From contig NZ_FWFX01000003.1 of NCBI RefSeq assembly GCF_900172335.1, forward strand, positions 310,001 through 374,000: a DNA stretch of 64,000 nucleotides, in the 5' to 3' direction. The notes under the pieces were generated by a model. The model was given only the letters and a program-made list of their open reading frames with translations. It did not search any database and was not told where the DNA came from. The DNA comes from Roseovarius albus. GTDB lineage: Bacteria > Pseudomonadota > Alphaproteobacteria > Rhodobacterales > Rhodobacteraceae. The position numbers and the translations under genes are program-made. Positions 53,212 to 62,470 of this stretch are shown one piece after another (position 1 is the stretch's first letter; the number at the start of each line of letters is the position of its first letter).

Positions 53212-54156
53212 ATGACATTTCGAAAATACCAAGCGTTGCACGATTTACAATGTGCCGCATCCCAGCTTCTTGGATCGATCCAGCGTGATCTAACCGCTTA
53301 TGAGCGTTCGATTAATGAAAAGTTAATCCCACATTCAACTAGCCGCATCCCACATTGGACCTTGGGGCTAACTCAACAGTACTGGTCGTCACTCATATCA
53401 AAATCTTGCACACCAACAGAAAGCGACTTGGAATTTCTGTTGGCTACATGTTTGCTGCTGCTTGATCGCTTTGAAAATCCTGACAGGAGCAGCGATTTCG
53501 AGTGGGAGTGGGATGAATGCGCCGACATCTACCGCAGCGCGCCTGCGCCCATTCGGTCGGCCCTGATGAACGGGTTTGAGGTCGCGCGACAATATGATCT
53601 GGTTTCCGAGCAGATCCGCCCAACAAAGGGCGACCTAACGACCTACTCAACATCAGAGATCATAGCTCCCCTCTTAGATATAGCCCGCGCTTTGACCAAT
53701 GAAGAGCGTGCCGAAATCGCAACAGCGGATTACGGCTGCAATATTGACAAACATCGGTCCGCCCTTGATGCGCTTTTGAACTCCGCTGATTGCCGCTTTC
53801 ACGACTCATGGTTTCCAACCGAGGTCGTAAGTCTAGTGGCTTACGTTTCTGGTGCAACGGGTTTCGAAGGGTGCAGTGCGCTGATTCTCGCGAATGCAAT
53901 ATACAATAATGATAATTCTGACAGCGCTTCTTACAGATGGCAAAGCAACAAATTCAGTTACCTTGATTTACCTCTAGCAGCGGGCAAACCGATCATTTCT
54001 GCGTTCCGCCACCTGTACGAAACTATCACTGATTGGGATCCATTTTTCGATACGTTCGCACCAGAACGGTTACCACTGCACAGCTATATCCCTTGGAATT
54101 CGGATAAAGATCCTGAACGTCCCGCGCTCCCTAAACCCGTTCCAAAATCCGAATAA
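53212..54156 (+). CDS. Hypothetical protein
   Basis: A 314-residue soluble protein starting MTFRKYQALHDLQ. It contains a helical N-terminal half (LEFLLATCLLLLDRFENPDRSSDFEWEWDECADIYRS), a middle TSEIIAPLLDIARALTNEERAEIATADYG and an acidic C-terminal section with YNNDNSDSASYRW and SAFRHLYETITDWDPFF. No domain or catalytic motif is recognised. Start context is weak (AAATATGAC). The last 26 bases overlap the rsmD 3-prime end on the other strand. Codon use is more AT-rich than neighbours, suggesting acquisition. Confidence 0.6.
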   Translation: MTFRKYQALHDLQCAASQLLGSIQRDLTAYERSINEKLIPHSTSRIPHWTLGLTQQYWSSLISKSCTPTESDLEFLLATCLLLLDRFENPDRSSDFEWEWDECADIYRSAPAPIRSALMNGFEVARQYDLVSEQIRPTKGDLTTYSTSEIIAPLLDIARALTNEERAEIATADYGCNIDKHRSALDALLNSADCRFHDSWFPTEVVSLVAYVSGATGFEGCSALILANAIYNNDNSDSASYRWQSNKFSYLDLPLAAGKPIISAFRHLYETITDWDPFFDTFAPERLPLHSYIPWNSDKDPERPALPKPVPKSE

Positions 54157-54688
54157 CCGTATCGCCATAACTGCGCTCGTCCAGCAACGTCAGCCCTTCA
54201 GGCACGGCCACAACAGCACTCTCCTCCCAGACAATCAGCGCCGTATCAGCAAGCCACCCGCCTTTAAGCGCTGCGGCTAGTGCTTGCTCTCCCATCCCTT
54301 TGTTATAGGGCGGGTCAAGAAAAATCAGATCAAACGGCGCGCCAGGATTGTCGCCCAAGCGCCGCACATCGCGGGTGATCACTTTGGTCGCGCCTTCCGC
54401 CCGGCACAGGGCGATGTTTTCCCGGATCAGCGATAGCGACTTGCGGCCGTTTTCGACAAAGCTCACATGCTCTGCCCCGCGCGACAGCGCCTCCAGCCCC
54501 AGTGCGCCGGTGCCGGCAAAGAGGTCCAGTACACGTGCGCCCTCAAAAGGGTCGCCATAGGCATTGGTTAGCACATTAAACAAGCTTTCGCGCACCCGGT
54601 CAGCGGTGGGGCGCAAGTGCGCTGCACTATCGCCCTTGCCCACCGATGCCAATCGGCGGCCACGAAAATCGCCGCCGATGATTCTCAC
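54131..54688 (-). CDS. rsmD: 16S rRNA (guanine966-N2)-methyltransferase RsmD
   Basis: A 185-residue SAM methyltransferase that modifies G966 of 16S rRNA. RIIGGDFRGRRL, RPTADRVRESLFN, LDLFAGTGALGLEALSRGA and the catalytic LDPPYNKG (about 123-130) are diagnostic. Its start overlaps the stop of the FAD reductase gene by ATGA, so the two are coupled. Length matches the family (about 190). Confidence 0.94.
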   Translation of the reverse strand: MRIIGGDFRGRRLASVGKGDSAAHLRPTADRVRESLFNVLTNAYGDPFEGARVLDLFAGTGALGLEALSRGAEHVSFVENGRKSLSLIRENIALCRAEGATKVITRDVRRLGDNPGAPFDLIFLDPPYNKGMGEQALAAALKGGWLADTALIVWEESAVVAVPEGLTLLDERSYGDTVIRILERV

Positions 54689-55896
54689 GCTTTCAGCAGG
54701 CTCTTCAACTCTGTCGTGGGGTCTTCAATCGCTGCCGGCCCCGGCGATTTCCCCATGTCGATCAGGCGCTTGCCTACCATATACGCGCGCGCATCGTTCA
54801 TGGCGTCAACTGCCAACAGTGTCTCCCCATGATAGTACCAAAAGGACACGCTATTCTCATTATCGCCCGGACGGGTGATAATCCGGTCGTAACCGGTATT
54901 CAGCCCGGCGATCTGCAACTTCACATCGTACTGATCTGACCAGAACCAGATCGTTGGTACATATGTTTTGTCTGCGCCCAACATGTTTTCGGCCACAATC
55001 TCTGCCATGTCGATGGCATTGGGCACGCTTTCCAGACGCAACCGGCCATCCCTGAATGGAAAGGATGCGCAATCGCCCGCCGTCCAGACTGACGGATCAC
55101 TGGTCTGGCCCAGCTCGTTGGCCTTAATGCCGTTGTCGATCTCCAATCCTGCCGCTTCAGCCAAGCCTGCCGACGGCATAATACCGACGCCAACGATGGC
55201 AAAATCAATCTCAAGCTCGCTGCCATCTGACAGGCGCGCTCCGGTGACACGACCGTCGCCCAAAAGCGTCTCCAGCCCAACACCTTCGTGAATATCCACG
55301 CCATGCCCCTTGTGCAGCGCGCGGAAATAATCGGATGTCTCTGGCGAGGCCACACGTTGCAGGATCCGGTCGGCCATCTCAACCACAGTCACTTGCAGCC
55401 CCTTGGAGGCCGCGACCGCTGCCGCCTCAAGCCCGATATAACCGCCACCGATGATCAGCACGCGTTTGCCTTCGACACACTCCGGCGCCATGGCATCAAC
55501 GTCTTTCAAGTCACGCACCACATACACGCCGTCCAGATCGCCACCAATCGCGGCAGGCAGATAGCGCGGCGACGACCCGGTGGTCAGTGCCAATTGGTCA
55601 TAAGGCACGGCTTCAGCGCCAATCATTACTTGTTTGTTTGTGGTATCGATGCCGGTCACTGTCGTGCTCAGGCGCAGCTCGATATCATTCTCGGCATAAA
55701 AACTCTCGGGCCGCAGATACAGCCGCTCCAGTTCCATTTCACCCAACAGGTACTTTTTCGACAGCGGCGGGCGCTGATACGGGGGGGCCGCTTCCTCACC
55801 GATCAAGGTGATCTTACCGTCAAACCCCAGATTGCGCAGCTTCGCCACCAAGGAAGAGCCCGCCTGACCGGCCCCGATTACGACGATATTCGACAT
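54685..55896 (-). CDS. FAD-dependent ferredoxin/rubredoxin-type reductase
   Basis: A 403-residue flavoprotein of the ferredoxin-NAD+ reductase group. The FAD loop is VIGAGQAGSSLVAKL near the N-terminus, then APPYQRPPLSKKYL. The NADH loop is IGGGYIGLEAAAVAA (about 150-164), and the second FAD motif is VWTAGDCASFPF. The C-terminal half carries a reductase domain. It probably reduces a ferredoxin or rubredoxin for an oxygenase. The ATG at 55896 follows AGGAGAGG. The gene overlaps rsmD by ATGA. Confidence 0.9.
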   Translation of the reverse strand: MSNIVVIGAGQAGSSLVAKLRNLGFDGKITLIGEEAAPPYQRPPLSKKYLLGEMELERLYLRPESFYAENDIELRLSTTVTGIDTTNKQVMIGAEAVPYDQLALTTGSSPRYLPAAIGGDLDGVYVVRDLKDVDAMAPECVEGKRVLIIGGGYIGLEAAAVAASKGLQVTVVEMADRILQRVASPETSDYFRALHKGHGVDIHEGVGLETLLGDGRVTGARLSDGSELEIDFAIVGVGIMPSAGLAEAAGLEIDNGIKANELGQTSDPSVWTAGDCASFPFRDGRLRLESVPNAIDMAEIVAENMLGADKTYVPTIWFWSDQYDVKLQIAGLNTGYDRIITRPGDNENSVSFWYYHGETLLAVDAMNDARAYMVGKRLIDMGKSPGPAAIEDPTTELKSLLKA

Positions 55897-55985
55897 GTCC
55901 CTCTCCTGTGTTTTGGGTGGCTTTGGCAGCCAATGCACCTATAACTAATTCAGAGTTCAACGCAATTGATATACAGGAAACGACA

Positions 55986-56474
55986 ATGAGTATTTCTACT
56001 GGCGACAAACTTCCCGAGGCCACGCTGACTCGCATAGGTGCCGAAGGCCCCGAGGCAGTGAACCTTTCCGAACTGACTGCGGGACGCAAAGTGGTGATCT
56101 TTGCCGTGCCCGGCGCCTATACCCCCACTTGCCATTCGGCGCACGTGCCCAGCTTTATCCGCACCAAAGATGATCTGGCCGCCAAAGGCATTGACGAGGT
56201 GATCTGCGTCTCGGTCAATGACCCGTTTGTCATGGGCTCCTGGGGTGAAGCCACGGGTGCAAGCGCTGCTGGTATCGCCATGCTGGGCGATGCTGAGGCG
56301 ACATTCACCAAAGCCATCGGCATGGAATTTTCCGCTCCACCCGCCGGGCTGATCGACCGCTCAAAACGCTATGCCATGGTGGTGGACGACGGCACCGTGA
56401 TCCTCCTGCAAGAAGAGGAAAACCCCGGCGTCTGCGAAGTCTCTGCCGGTGAGGGGATTTTGGCAGCCCTGTAA
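55986..56474 (+). CDS. Peroxiredoxin, Prx5-like
   Basis: A 162-residue thiol peroxidase. The peroxidatic Cys is in PGAYTPTCHSAHVP (about 43-56), the motif of the Prx5/AhpE-like group. Another Cys near residue 75 and one in VCEVS near the C-terminus could act as resolving partners. ATG at 55986 follows GGAAACGACA. It reduces peroxides using thioredoxin or glutathione/glutaredoxin. It is divergent from the FAD reductase gene, with only about 90 bases between. Confidence 0.88.
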   Translation: MSISTGDKLPEATLTRIGAEGPEAVNLSELTAGRKVVIFAVPGAYTPTCHSAHVPSFIRTKDDLAAKGIDEVICVSVNDPFVMGSWGEATGASAAGIAMLGDAEATFTKAIGMEFSAPPAGLIDRSKRYAMVVDDGTVILLQEEENPGVCEVSAGEGILAAL

Positions 56475-56564
56475 GGTGCTACGGCTTGAGCAGGCGCGTG
56501 ATGCGCCTGCCGCTTTCTGATACATAGTGCTGGGTTAACACTCACCCTACGGCACAAGATCGGG

Positions 56565-57419
56565 TTACTTTCTCTCCGGATGCTGGCTTGCACGTTGCAG
56601 CAGCGTGTCAATTTTACGGATGTATGTCGCCAAGTCTTCTAAGGTTTGGATCGTGATCTCAGGAACGAATTGATGCTCGCTAAATGCACGCCAATCGTCG
56701 ATAGAGCCAAATTTACGTCTATAGGTCGTGCTGGAGATATAAACGCTAAGCGCCGGGCGTTTTGCTCCACCTCTAGGGCGCAAGGTCCATACTTTGCAAA
56801 CGACAGTACAAGACGCGAATACATAACTTCCCGCTAAAATGGGCTCTCTCGACACCAAACCGAGAGCACCTTGCCTGTCGAATAGCATCCAAAAGGACGG
56901 GCTGATCGGAAATTTCAAATCTGCTGGCAACTGGGTCGGAGCAATTTCCTCACCCAGTTCCGGCAGCTTATTGTGAACGCGAGCATAAAGTGATCTCGCA
57001 TCATATTGCGAATTCCGAGGTGTATAGGGATTCACTGTTACAGAATTTACATGACCGTTTTTGCGATCTTCGCGCTCGATTCCAAACCAATCGAACAACT
57101 CATCGCAACAGCGTTTCAGCCCGCCACCTGCACCACTATATGTGCGCCGGGGATCATCAATCGAATTCCCAATCTGATAGCTCACAATTTCTGGAACATC
57201 CCCATCTAATGCACGCTCTTGCCAATTTGGCAAAGACAGTCGGCGCATAGGAAAATACAAACGCTGCTTGGGGAAATCGAAGGTATGATAGCCAAGCGGG
57301 AATTCGTCGCAATTTTTCTCAGCGCAAAGCTCAGCCCACAGGTCTCTTGCATGTGCCGTGGCTACCAAACCTATTACGAAGGTCAAAAACACAGTCACAG
57401 TTTTGATGAATTGAGACAT
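56565..57419 (-). CDS. Secreted hypothetical protein
   Basis: A 284-residue exported protein. A signal peptide (MSQFIKTVTVFLTFVIGLVATAHA) leads to a mature chain with several Cys (CAEKNC, RCCDELFDWFG, ASCTVVC) that may form disulfides. Tyr/Pro-rich segments such as FDFPKQRLYFPMRRLSLPNW precede an Arg-rich C-terminus. No known family. The ATG at 57419 follows AAAGGG. It lies between the peroxiredoxin gene and the racemase gene without obvious partner. Confidence 0.62.
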   Translation of the reverse strand: MSQFIKTVTVFLTFVIGLVATAHARDLWAELCAEKNCDEFPLGYHTFDFPKQRLYFPMRRLSLPNWQERALDGDVPEIVSYQIGNSIDDPRRTYSGAGGGLKRCCDELFDWFGIEREDRKNGHVNSVTVNPYTPRNSQYDARSLYARVHNKLPELGEEIAPTQLPADLKFPISPSFWMLFDRQGALGLVSREPILAGSYVFASCTVVCKVWTLRPRGGAKRPALSVYISSTTYRRKFGSIDDWRAFSEHQFVPEITIQTLEDLATYIRKIDTLLQRASQHPERK

Positions 57420-57463
57420 ATGCAGCGTGCCCTTTAAATCGCAACACCACACTTAAACGGGAA

Positions 57464-58243
57464 TTAATACTCCCGCAACAACCGCCCCAGCCCCGACAGC
57501 TTGTCATCGACTCCGGCCAGCCGCAGGCAATCCCACAGCATGGCTTGGTTGGAACAGATCACCGGCTTGCCCAACTCCTGCTCAATCGCATCGACCACAT
57601 CAATACTGCGCAGCGCGCCGCAGCTGAGCAGCACCGCATCGGCATCGGGCCGGTCGATGGCGCGAGCGTAGTCGGCGATGTACTCGGGGGCGACGCGGAT
57701 CATCTCGGTGTCATAATTCAAGCCCATGCCATGCGCCTCCAGCACCGTGAAACCGGCCCCTTCCAGATAGGTCGCGACATTGGTATTCAGCTCGGCCACA
57801 TAGGGCGAACCCAGCACAATTTTCTGCGCGCCCATGGCCGCCAGTGCCTTGCGCACCGCGCCCGCCAATGTGGTTGTTTGCGCCCCCGGTGCGCCCTTGG
57901 CCAGTTCCGCGCAGGATTCCTCCTCGCCCACCGCCACGGTGCCCGAGGTGCAAGCAAAAGCCACCACATCCAGCCCGTCATCGGGCAGGATCCGCGCCGC
58001 TGTTTCCGCCAATGATCCACGCAACTGTGCCAAGCTCTCGGTTGAGATTTCCCGTGGCATCGTGGCCCGGCTGAAATACGCCCCGACACCCGCAGGCAGA
58101 TAGCGGACCATGTCATCCTCAATGGTTTGCTCATTCGGGATCAGCACAAATCCGATCTTGCCACGCGCATTGCGCCCGGCGTCGAAGCGCACGTGATTCA
58201 AGATGTCCTGACGTTTCTGCTCCGGCAATACATGCTTGTTCAT
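57464..58243 (-). CDS. Asp/Glu racemase superfamily enzyme (maleate isomerase/arylmalonate decarboxylase-like)
   Basis: A 259-residue protein of the aspartate/glutamate racemase superfamily. The first catalytic Cys is in FACTSGTVAVG (about 98) and the second in LLSCGALRSIDVVD (about 208). GLNYDTEMIRV and the substrate-site GPNEQTIEDD-type region suggest maleate cis-trans isomerase or arylmalonate decarboxylase branches rather than MurI. The start at 58243 (MNKHVLP) follows GGGAG. It is 12 bases from the secreted protein gene upstream, so the two are likely co-transcribed. Confidence 0.8.
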   Translation of the reverse strand: MNKHVLPEQKRQDILNHVRFDAGRNARGKIGFVLIPNEQTIEDDMVRYLPAGVGAYFSRATMPREISTESLAQLRGSLAETAARILPDDGLDVVAFACTSGTVAVGEEESCAELAKGAPGAQTTTLAGAVRKALAAMGAQKIVLGSPYVAELNTNVATYLEGAGFTVLEAHGMGLNYDTEMIRVAPEYIADYARAIDRPDADAVLLSCGALRSIDVVDAIEQELGKPVICSNQAMLWDCLRLAGVDDKLSGLGRLLREY

Positions 58244-58255
58244 CACAGTGCTCCC

Positions 58256-59806
58256 TTACTGAGTGTCTCGCCGCACCAATCGCGGGCCATATTGTGACTT
58301 CTCAAAATCATATCTGGCAGGCGGGGCATCTGCGGCGTGGATCTTGGTTGTGCCATCCGGCTGCATCCGACGCCAACCCACAAGTTCCCCATCGGTATCA
58401 TATTCAAACTCATCGCGCCAATCTGCCCACCAGTGCAGCCGCGGATCAAAATGTGGGGCCTGACCGTTTGTGTAATCGACCGACGTTAACAAGACCCGCC
58501 CCGATGCATTCGAGTTTTCATAGATCCGTTTCTGATGCGTTGGAAAGCTGACCGAGATAAACGCAGGGGCACTGTCATGCATGCCGTTAAAGGCAAAAAC
58601 ACCAATATCAATACGATGTGACAGGATGTCGTTTTGCGGCACCGACAGGGGCATATTTTGCCATTGCATCTCGATCCTCGCACGAGTGCCCGGCCCGTCT
58701 AAAAGCGTGATCTTCACCCGCTCGGGATCACCGCGCAACACGACCCATTCAAACCGCAGATCGCGTCCGTTTGGATCTTTCGTATCAACAGCGGACACCA
58801 CCATGTCTTGTCGGTACTGATGTCCGCGCCAGATTCGGGCAATTGCCGAGGGGGTGTCAAACAACTTCTCCGACATACCGCCCAGCCCGGCCAGCTTGTT
58901 GAAGCTTTCCTCCTCGACTTTCAACCGGACCATCGGTGGAATATCTCCCAGTTTAAGATCTGCGGCAAAGGCCACCATGCGCTCGGGCGCGAGTTGCTCC
59001 TTGGAAAAAACGGTCGGGTGGGCACGGGCCGTATAATAAGCCTCGCGCTTGTATATCCCGGCCAGATTACGACGTAAGATCATTTGCAGGGTTGGCGCTA
59101 GCAGCTTTTGCTCGCGTAGAAATTTGCGAGTCTCCTCCGGCAAGGCTGCAATCGTCATGAAAAAGGCTTCTAAAAACGGCCTGTCTGACCCCGAAGAGCC
59201 CTGTGAAATCACCATATAGGGCCAGTTTGCGGGAAACATGTCAGCCCCATCGTGATCGCGATGTTCAGGGTACATATAGATATGGTTATTGGAATAAGTC
59301 AGATAAGCACGTGCCGGACCGCCATTGCCGGTCATACCCAATCGCGCCTGACTACGCCCCGTGAGCCAATGGGTCCCAGCCGTCGATGAATTTCCAATCA
59401 CCGGAAAGGGATAAATGATCTGCCCAGCCAAGCCAAAATCGATGTTGGCGTTTTGCAACTCAGGCCCATATTGCAACCGAGGGAGCGACGGAAACTTGTT
59501 GCGCGCTACCTCGGAATGGGCTCGGTCACGATTGTCATAGGCAACAACAGGATTGCGGCCACCGTGCTTAAGCTGCAAACGCCGGACCAGTACGGCAGAA
59601 GGCGTTTCATCGGTGGGGGTGACCCAAGGGGACGTCAAATCCCCTATTGGAAACGTGATGTTTGGCGCGATCCACCCCAATGGGCCGATCTGCTTGAGGT
59701 CCTCGCGCAATATGTTGATGTTTTCAGCCGCCCGCAGCCCCGCAACAGGCAGTGCCGACAGGAAAGCCAAAAGGCAGAGATAGAATACCGTCTTTCGATC
59801 ATTCAT
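58256..59806 (-). CDS. Large secreted protein of unknown function
   Basis: A 516-residue exported protein. A signal peptide (MNDRKTVFYLCLLAFLSALPVAGLRA) precedes a long mature chain with no repeats. Segments such as YPFPVIGNSSTAGTHWLTGRSQARLGMTGNGGPARAYLTYSNN and GHQYRQDMVVSAVDTKDPNGRDLRFEWVVLRGDPERV suggest a beta-rich carbohydrate or protein binding fold. It is 142 bases downstream of the TPR lipoprotein and 12 bases upstream of the racemase gene. No family name is offered; context suggests an exopolysaccharide or surface role. Confidence 0.6.
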   Translation of the reverse strand: MNDRKTVFYLCLLAFLSALPVAGLRAAENINILREDLKQIGPLGWIAPNITFPIGDLTSPWVTPTDETPSAVLVRRLQLKHGGRNPVVAYDNRDRAHSEVARNKFPSLPRLQYGPELQNANIDFGLAGQIIYPFPVIGNSSTAGTHWLTGRSQARLGMTGNGGPARAYLTYSNNHIYMYPEHRDHDGADMFPANWPYMVISQGSSGSDRPFLEAFFMTIAALPEETRKFLREQKLLAPTLQMILRRNLAGIYKREAYYTARAHPTVFSKEQLAPERMVAFAADLKLGDIPPMVRLKVEEESFNKLAGLGGMSEKLFDTPSAIARIWRGHQYRQDMVVSAVDTKDPNGRDLRFEWVVLRGDPERVKITLLDGPGTRARIEMQWQNMPLSVPQNDILSHRIDIGVFAFNGMHDSAPAFISVSFPTHQKRIYENSNASGRVLLTSVDYTNGQAPHFDPRLHWWADWRDEFEYDTDGELVGWRRMQPDGTTKIHAADAPPARYDFEKSQYGPRLVRRDTQ

Positions 59807-59948
59807 CGTAAATCCCTGAGCTTTCGAACGGATTGGGTGCCTTGCCCTACATTAAGCCAAGAACCGTCTTCTTCAACATCCATCAACCCCAACACGAAAA
59901 GGCCCCAACAATTATGCTGAGGCCCGTTCCTTTGATCGAATTTTCCAT

Positions 59949-62384
59949 TTATTGGCCTTGCAACTCTGCAAGCTTTTCCCGCGCTTTTTCAAACTGTGGC
60001 AAGGGATCTTCACCCGCCATTTCAATTGCTTTGGTCAAAACCTCTTTGGCTTCATCGAACCGCTCAAGTGCGACATAGGTCATCCCCAAGTGATATTGCA
60101 CCAATGCATGTTCCGGCAGGCCCTTCGCAGCAGGTTCAAGATACTTAACCGCTTCATCGAAATTACCACGGCGGTACTCAATCCAACCATAAGTGTCTTG
60201 CAACGCGGGGATTTCATAGTTTTGCAAGCGGCGGGCAATTGCATACGCGCGATCCAAATCTTCCGCGCTATCGCGATGAGTCGTGATCAAACTGGACAAG
60301 TTATTCGCGACAACGACATTTGCACTGTTTTGTGCATATAGGCTTTCGTAAATCGCAATCGCCCCCTCAAAGTCCTTTTCCTTTTCCAATCGTTCCGCCT
60401 TGAGCAGATAGGCCGCCGTTGGGTTTGGGGCCTTTGCAATCTGCTCATCAATCAAAGCCGCGGCCTCTGCTTCTCGGCCATCTGCGATCATGATGGCATT
60501 CAAAGTCCGCAGCGCATTTGTATTTCCAGGCGCTTTTTCCAGAACCTTAACGTAAATCGGCTCGGCCAGATCACGTTCATTCTGAATCATATGCAGGCCA
60601 GCTCTCATGAACTGTAGCTTTAGGTTGTCCGGATCACTCGCCAACCTTTCTTCTAACAGGGCGACGGCCTCATCTGTCTGTTGCGCTGCGATTTTTGTCC
60701 GCAACAGCGCAACAAATGCCGCATCACCTTCATTTCCCCCCTCCGCCGACAGACTTTCAAGCAAGGCAATGGTTTCATCAACACGTTGCTGTCGCAGCAA
60801 CTTGTCTGCTTCAAGCCCATTCGCGGCATTCAGCGCTGCTGTAGTTTCCAACGCTTTCAAGCGCCAGATCATGCGCGTCGCTTCATTCCAGTCTTCGGTT
60901 TGAACATGCAGCGCGCCCATGCTGCGCAGCAAATCCACATTTTCCGGTGCCTTAGTTAACGCTTCATCCAAAACCGCTTTGGCGGCATCAACACGCCCTT
61001 CTTGCGTCAAATAGGTTGCATACCGCAAAGATTCAGGCACGGCTTGAAGCGACACCTCAACGGCCAAAGCATAACGTTCACCCGCCAGATCCCGCGAACC
61101 TGCCCGTTCGTGCGCCTTTGCCATCAAAGTCAGGATATTGGCATCTTGCGGTTCCTGCGCCAGCGCCGTTCGCAAATCAATAATCGCGTCATCCGGTTTA
61201 TCTTCGTCCACCAACCACGCCGCCCGCATCTTTAGCCCGTCGACGTTTGACGGATCTTCCAGCAGCACTTCTTCAATCGCCGCTCGGGCCCCCACAGCAT
61301 TCCCGTCATGCAATAACATCTGCGCCAAAATTACTTTTGCTTTCAAAGCTTCCTGCGTTGCCTCAGCTTCGGCCAAAAGCGTTTCCAGTTTGGTGATGGC
61401 TTCAGCTTTGTTACCTTCCTCAAAGTCCATTGAGGCCAACAAAGTTTCATACGTGATTGTTTCTGCTTCTGTCGCAATCAAACGTTCCAATTCCGCCCGT
61501 GCCGCGTCCTTACCTCGTGTGTCCAGTAGAAATCGTACGACGGTCAGTTTGGCTGTAGATGTCGCCCCTTCGGCATCAGCAGCTTTGCGCAGATAAGTTT
61601 CGGCGTTATCTACATCGCCACGCTTCAGATACCACGCGATCAAAGAGTTCCGGATATTTTCATTTTCGGGGAATTTGTCGGCCATCTGTTCAAGCGTTTC
61701 ACCCGCAGCTTCGAAATCTCCTTCGCGCAATTGCAGCTGCAACTTTGTTGCATTCAGCGCCAGATCATTCGGATGAATCACCAGTGCCTCATTTAGCAGC
61801 TTCAGAGAGGCCAGATTTTCTCCTGTTCGCAGCTTCTGATCGATCACGATGCGCCATGCAATCATGCTTTCGGGCATCTCTTCGAGAATATCCATCGCCC
61901 GCTCTGCCTGCTCCGCGGCAACCGCATTGTCCTCACCCCGCTGTGCTTGTGCATAGGCAAGAGCGATGTCGATCACTTCGACCTTGGGGTTTTCAGGATC
62001 TAATTCGATTGCCGCCTTGCCATGGCGCTCAGCTTCTTCCCAATTCTGGACATCGATCGCCATTTCGGCCAATTCGATCTGCGCTTCCAGCGTATCAGGA
62101 TAGCTCTCAACAACCTTCAGAAAATGACTGTAAGCGCTCGCGCGCTCCCCCAACTCCAACTGGCTCCGTGCAAATACAAGTCGCGCTTCTTTATGTTCAG
62201 GATCTAGCTGAAAAACATTCCGGAATTCAACAGCGGCTCGGGCAACATCCCCCTCTTCCAGCAATTCCAATGCCGTTTCAAAATGTCTCTGAGCGCGCTC
62301 TTCTGAGCTTTCACAAGCCGAGACAAGAAAAAAGGCCGACATTGCAAGGGCGCAAATTCGACCACGACCAGAGAGGAAGTACAT
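59949..62384 (-). CDS. TPR-repeat lipoprotein, PEP-CTERM/PrsT-like
   Basis: An 811-residue protein. A lipoprotein signal (LVSAC, Cys about residue 23) is followed by a nearly continuous series of tetratricopeptide repeats such as FETALELLEEGDVARAAVEF, AEMAIDVQNWEEAERHGKAA and VQYHLGMTYVALERFDEAKEVL. It resembles PrsT, the TPR protein linked with exopolysaccharide and exosortase systems. The ATG at 62384 follows AAGGA; a longer frame to 62408 is not preferred. It lies 86 bases from the sugar transferase gene. Confidence 0.85.
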   Translation of the reverse strand: MYFLSGRGRICALAMSAFFLVSACESSEERAQRHFETALELLEEGDVARAAVEFRNVFQLDPEHKEARLVFARSQLELGERASAYSHFLKVVESYPDTLEAQIELAEMAIDVQNWEEAERHGKAAIELDPENPKVEVIDIALAYAQAQRGEDNAVAAEQAERAMDILEEMPESMIAWRIVIDQKLRTGENLASLKLLNEALVIHPNDLALNATKLQLQLREGDFEAAGETLEQMADKFPENENIRNSLIAWYLKRGDVDNAETYLRKAADAEGATSTAKLTVVRFLLDTRGKDAARAELERLIATEAETITYETLLASMDFEEGNKAEAITKLETLLAEAEATQEALKAKVILAQMLLHDGNAVGARAAIEEVLLEDPSNVDGLKMRAAWLVDEDKPDDAIIDLRTALAQEPQDANILTLMAKAHERAGSRDLAGERYALAVEVSLQAVPESLRYATYLTQEGRVDAAKAVLDEALTKAPENVDLLRSMGALHVQTEDWNEATRMIWRLKALETTAALNAANGLEADKLLRQQRVDETIALLESLSAEGGNEGDAAFVALLRTKIAAQQTDEAVALLEERLASDPDNLKLQFMRAGLHMIQNERDLAEPIYVKVLEKAPGNTNALRTLNAIMIADGREAEAAALIDEQIAKAPNPTAAYLLKAERLEKEKDFEGAIAIYESLYAQNSANVVVANNLSSLITTHRDSAEDLDRAYAIARRLQNYEIPALQDTYGWIEYRRGNFDEAVKYLEPAAKGLPEHALVQYHLGMTYVALERFDEAKEVLTKAIEMAGEDPLPQFEKAREKLAELQGQ

Positions 62385-62470
62385 TCTAGTGTCCTTTGAC
62401 GCTGTCATGGAAAGACGATGTTACTATAGCAGCAATAAACCGAAACCTGTCACCATGAAAGCCCGCAGGC

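Noticed and set aside
58256..59806. OpgG/MdoG glucan biosynthesis protein
   Set aside because: Length and export are similar, but the conserved OpgG sequence blocks are absent.
61559..62389. Plus-strand 276-residue frame over the TPR lipoprotein gene
   Set aside because: It is antisense to TPR repeats and has a composition rich in Arg, Ser and Pro.
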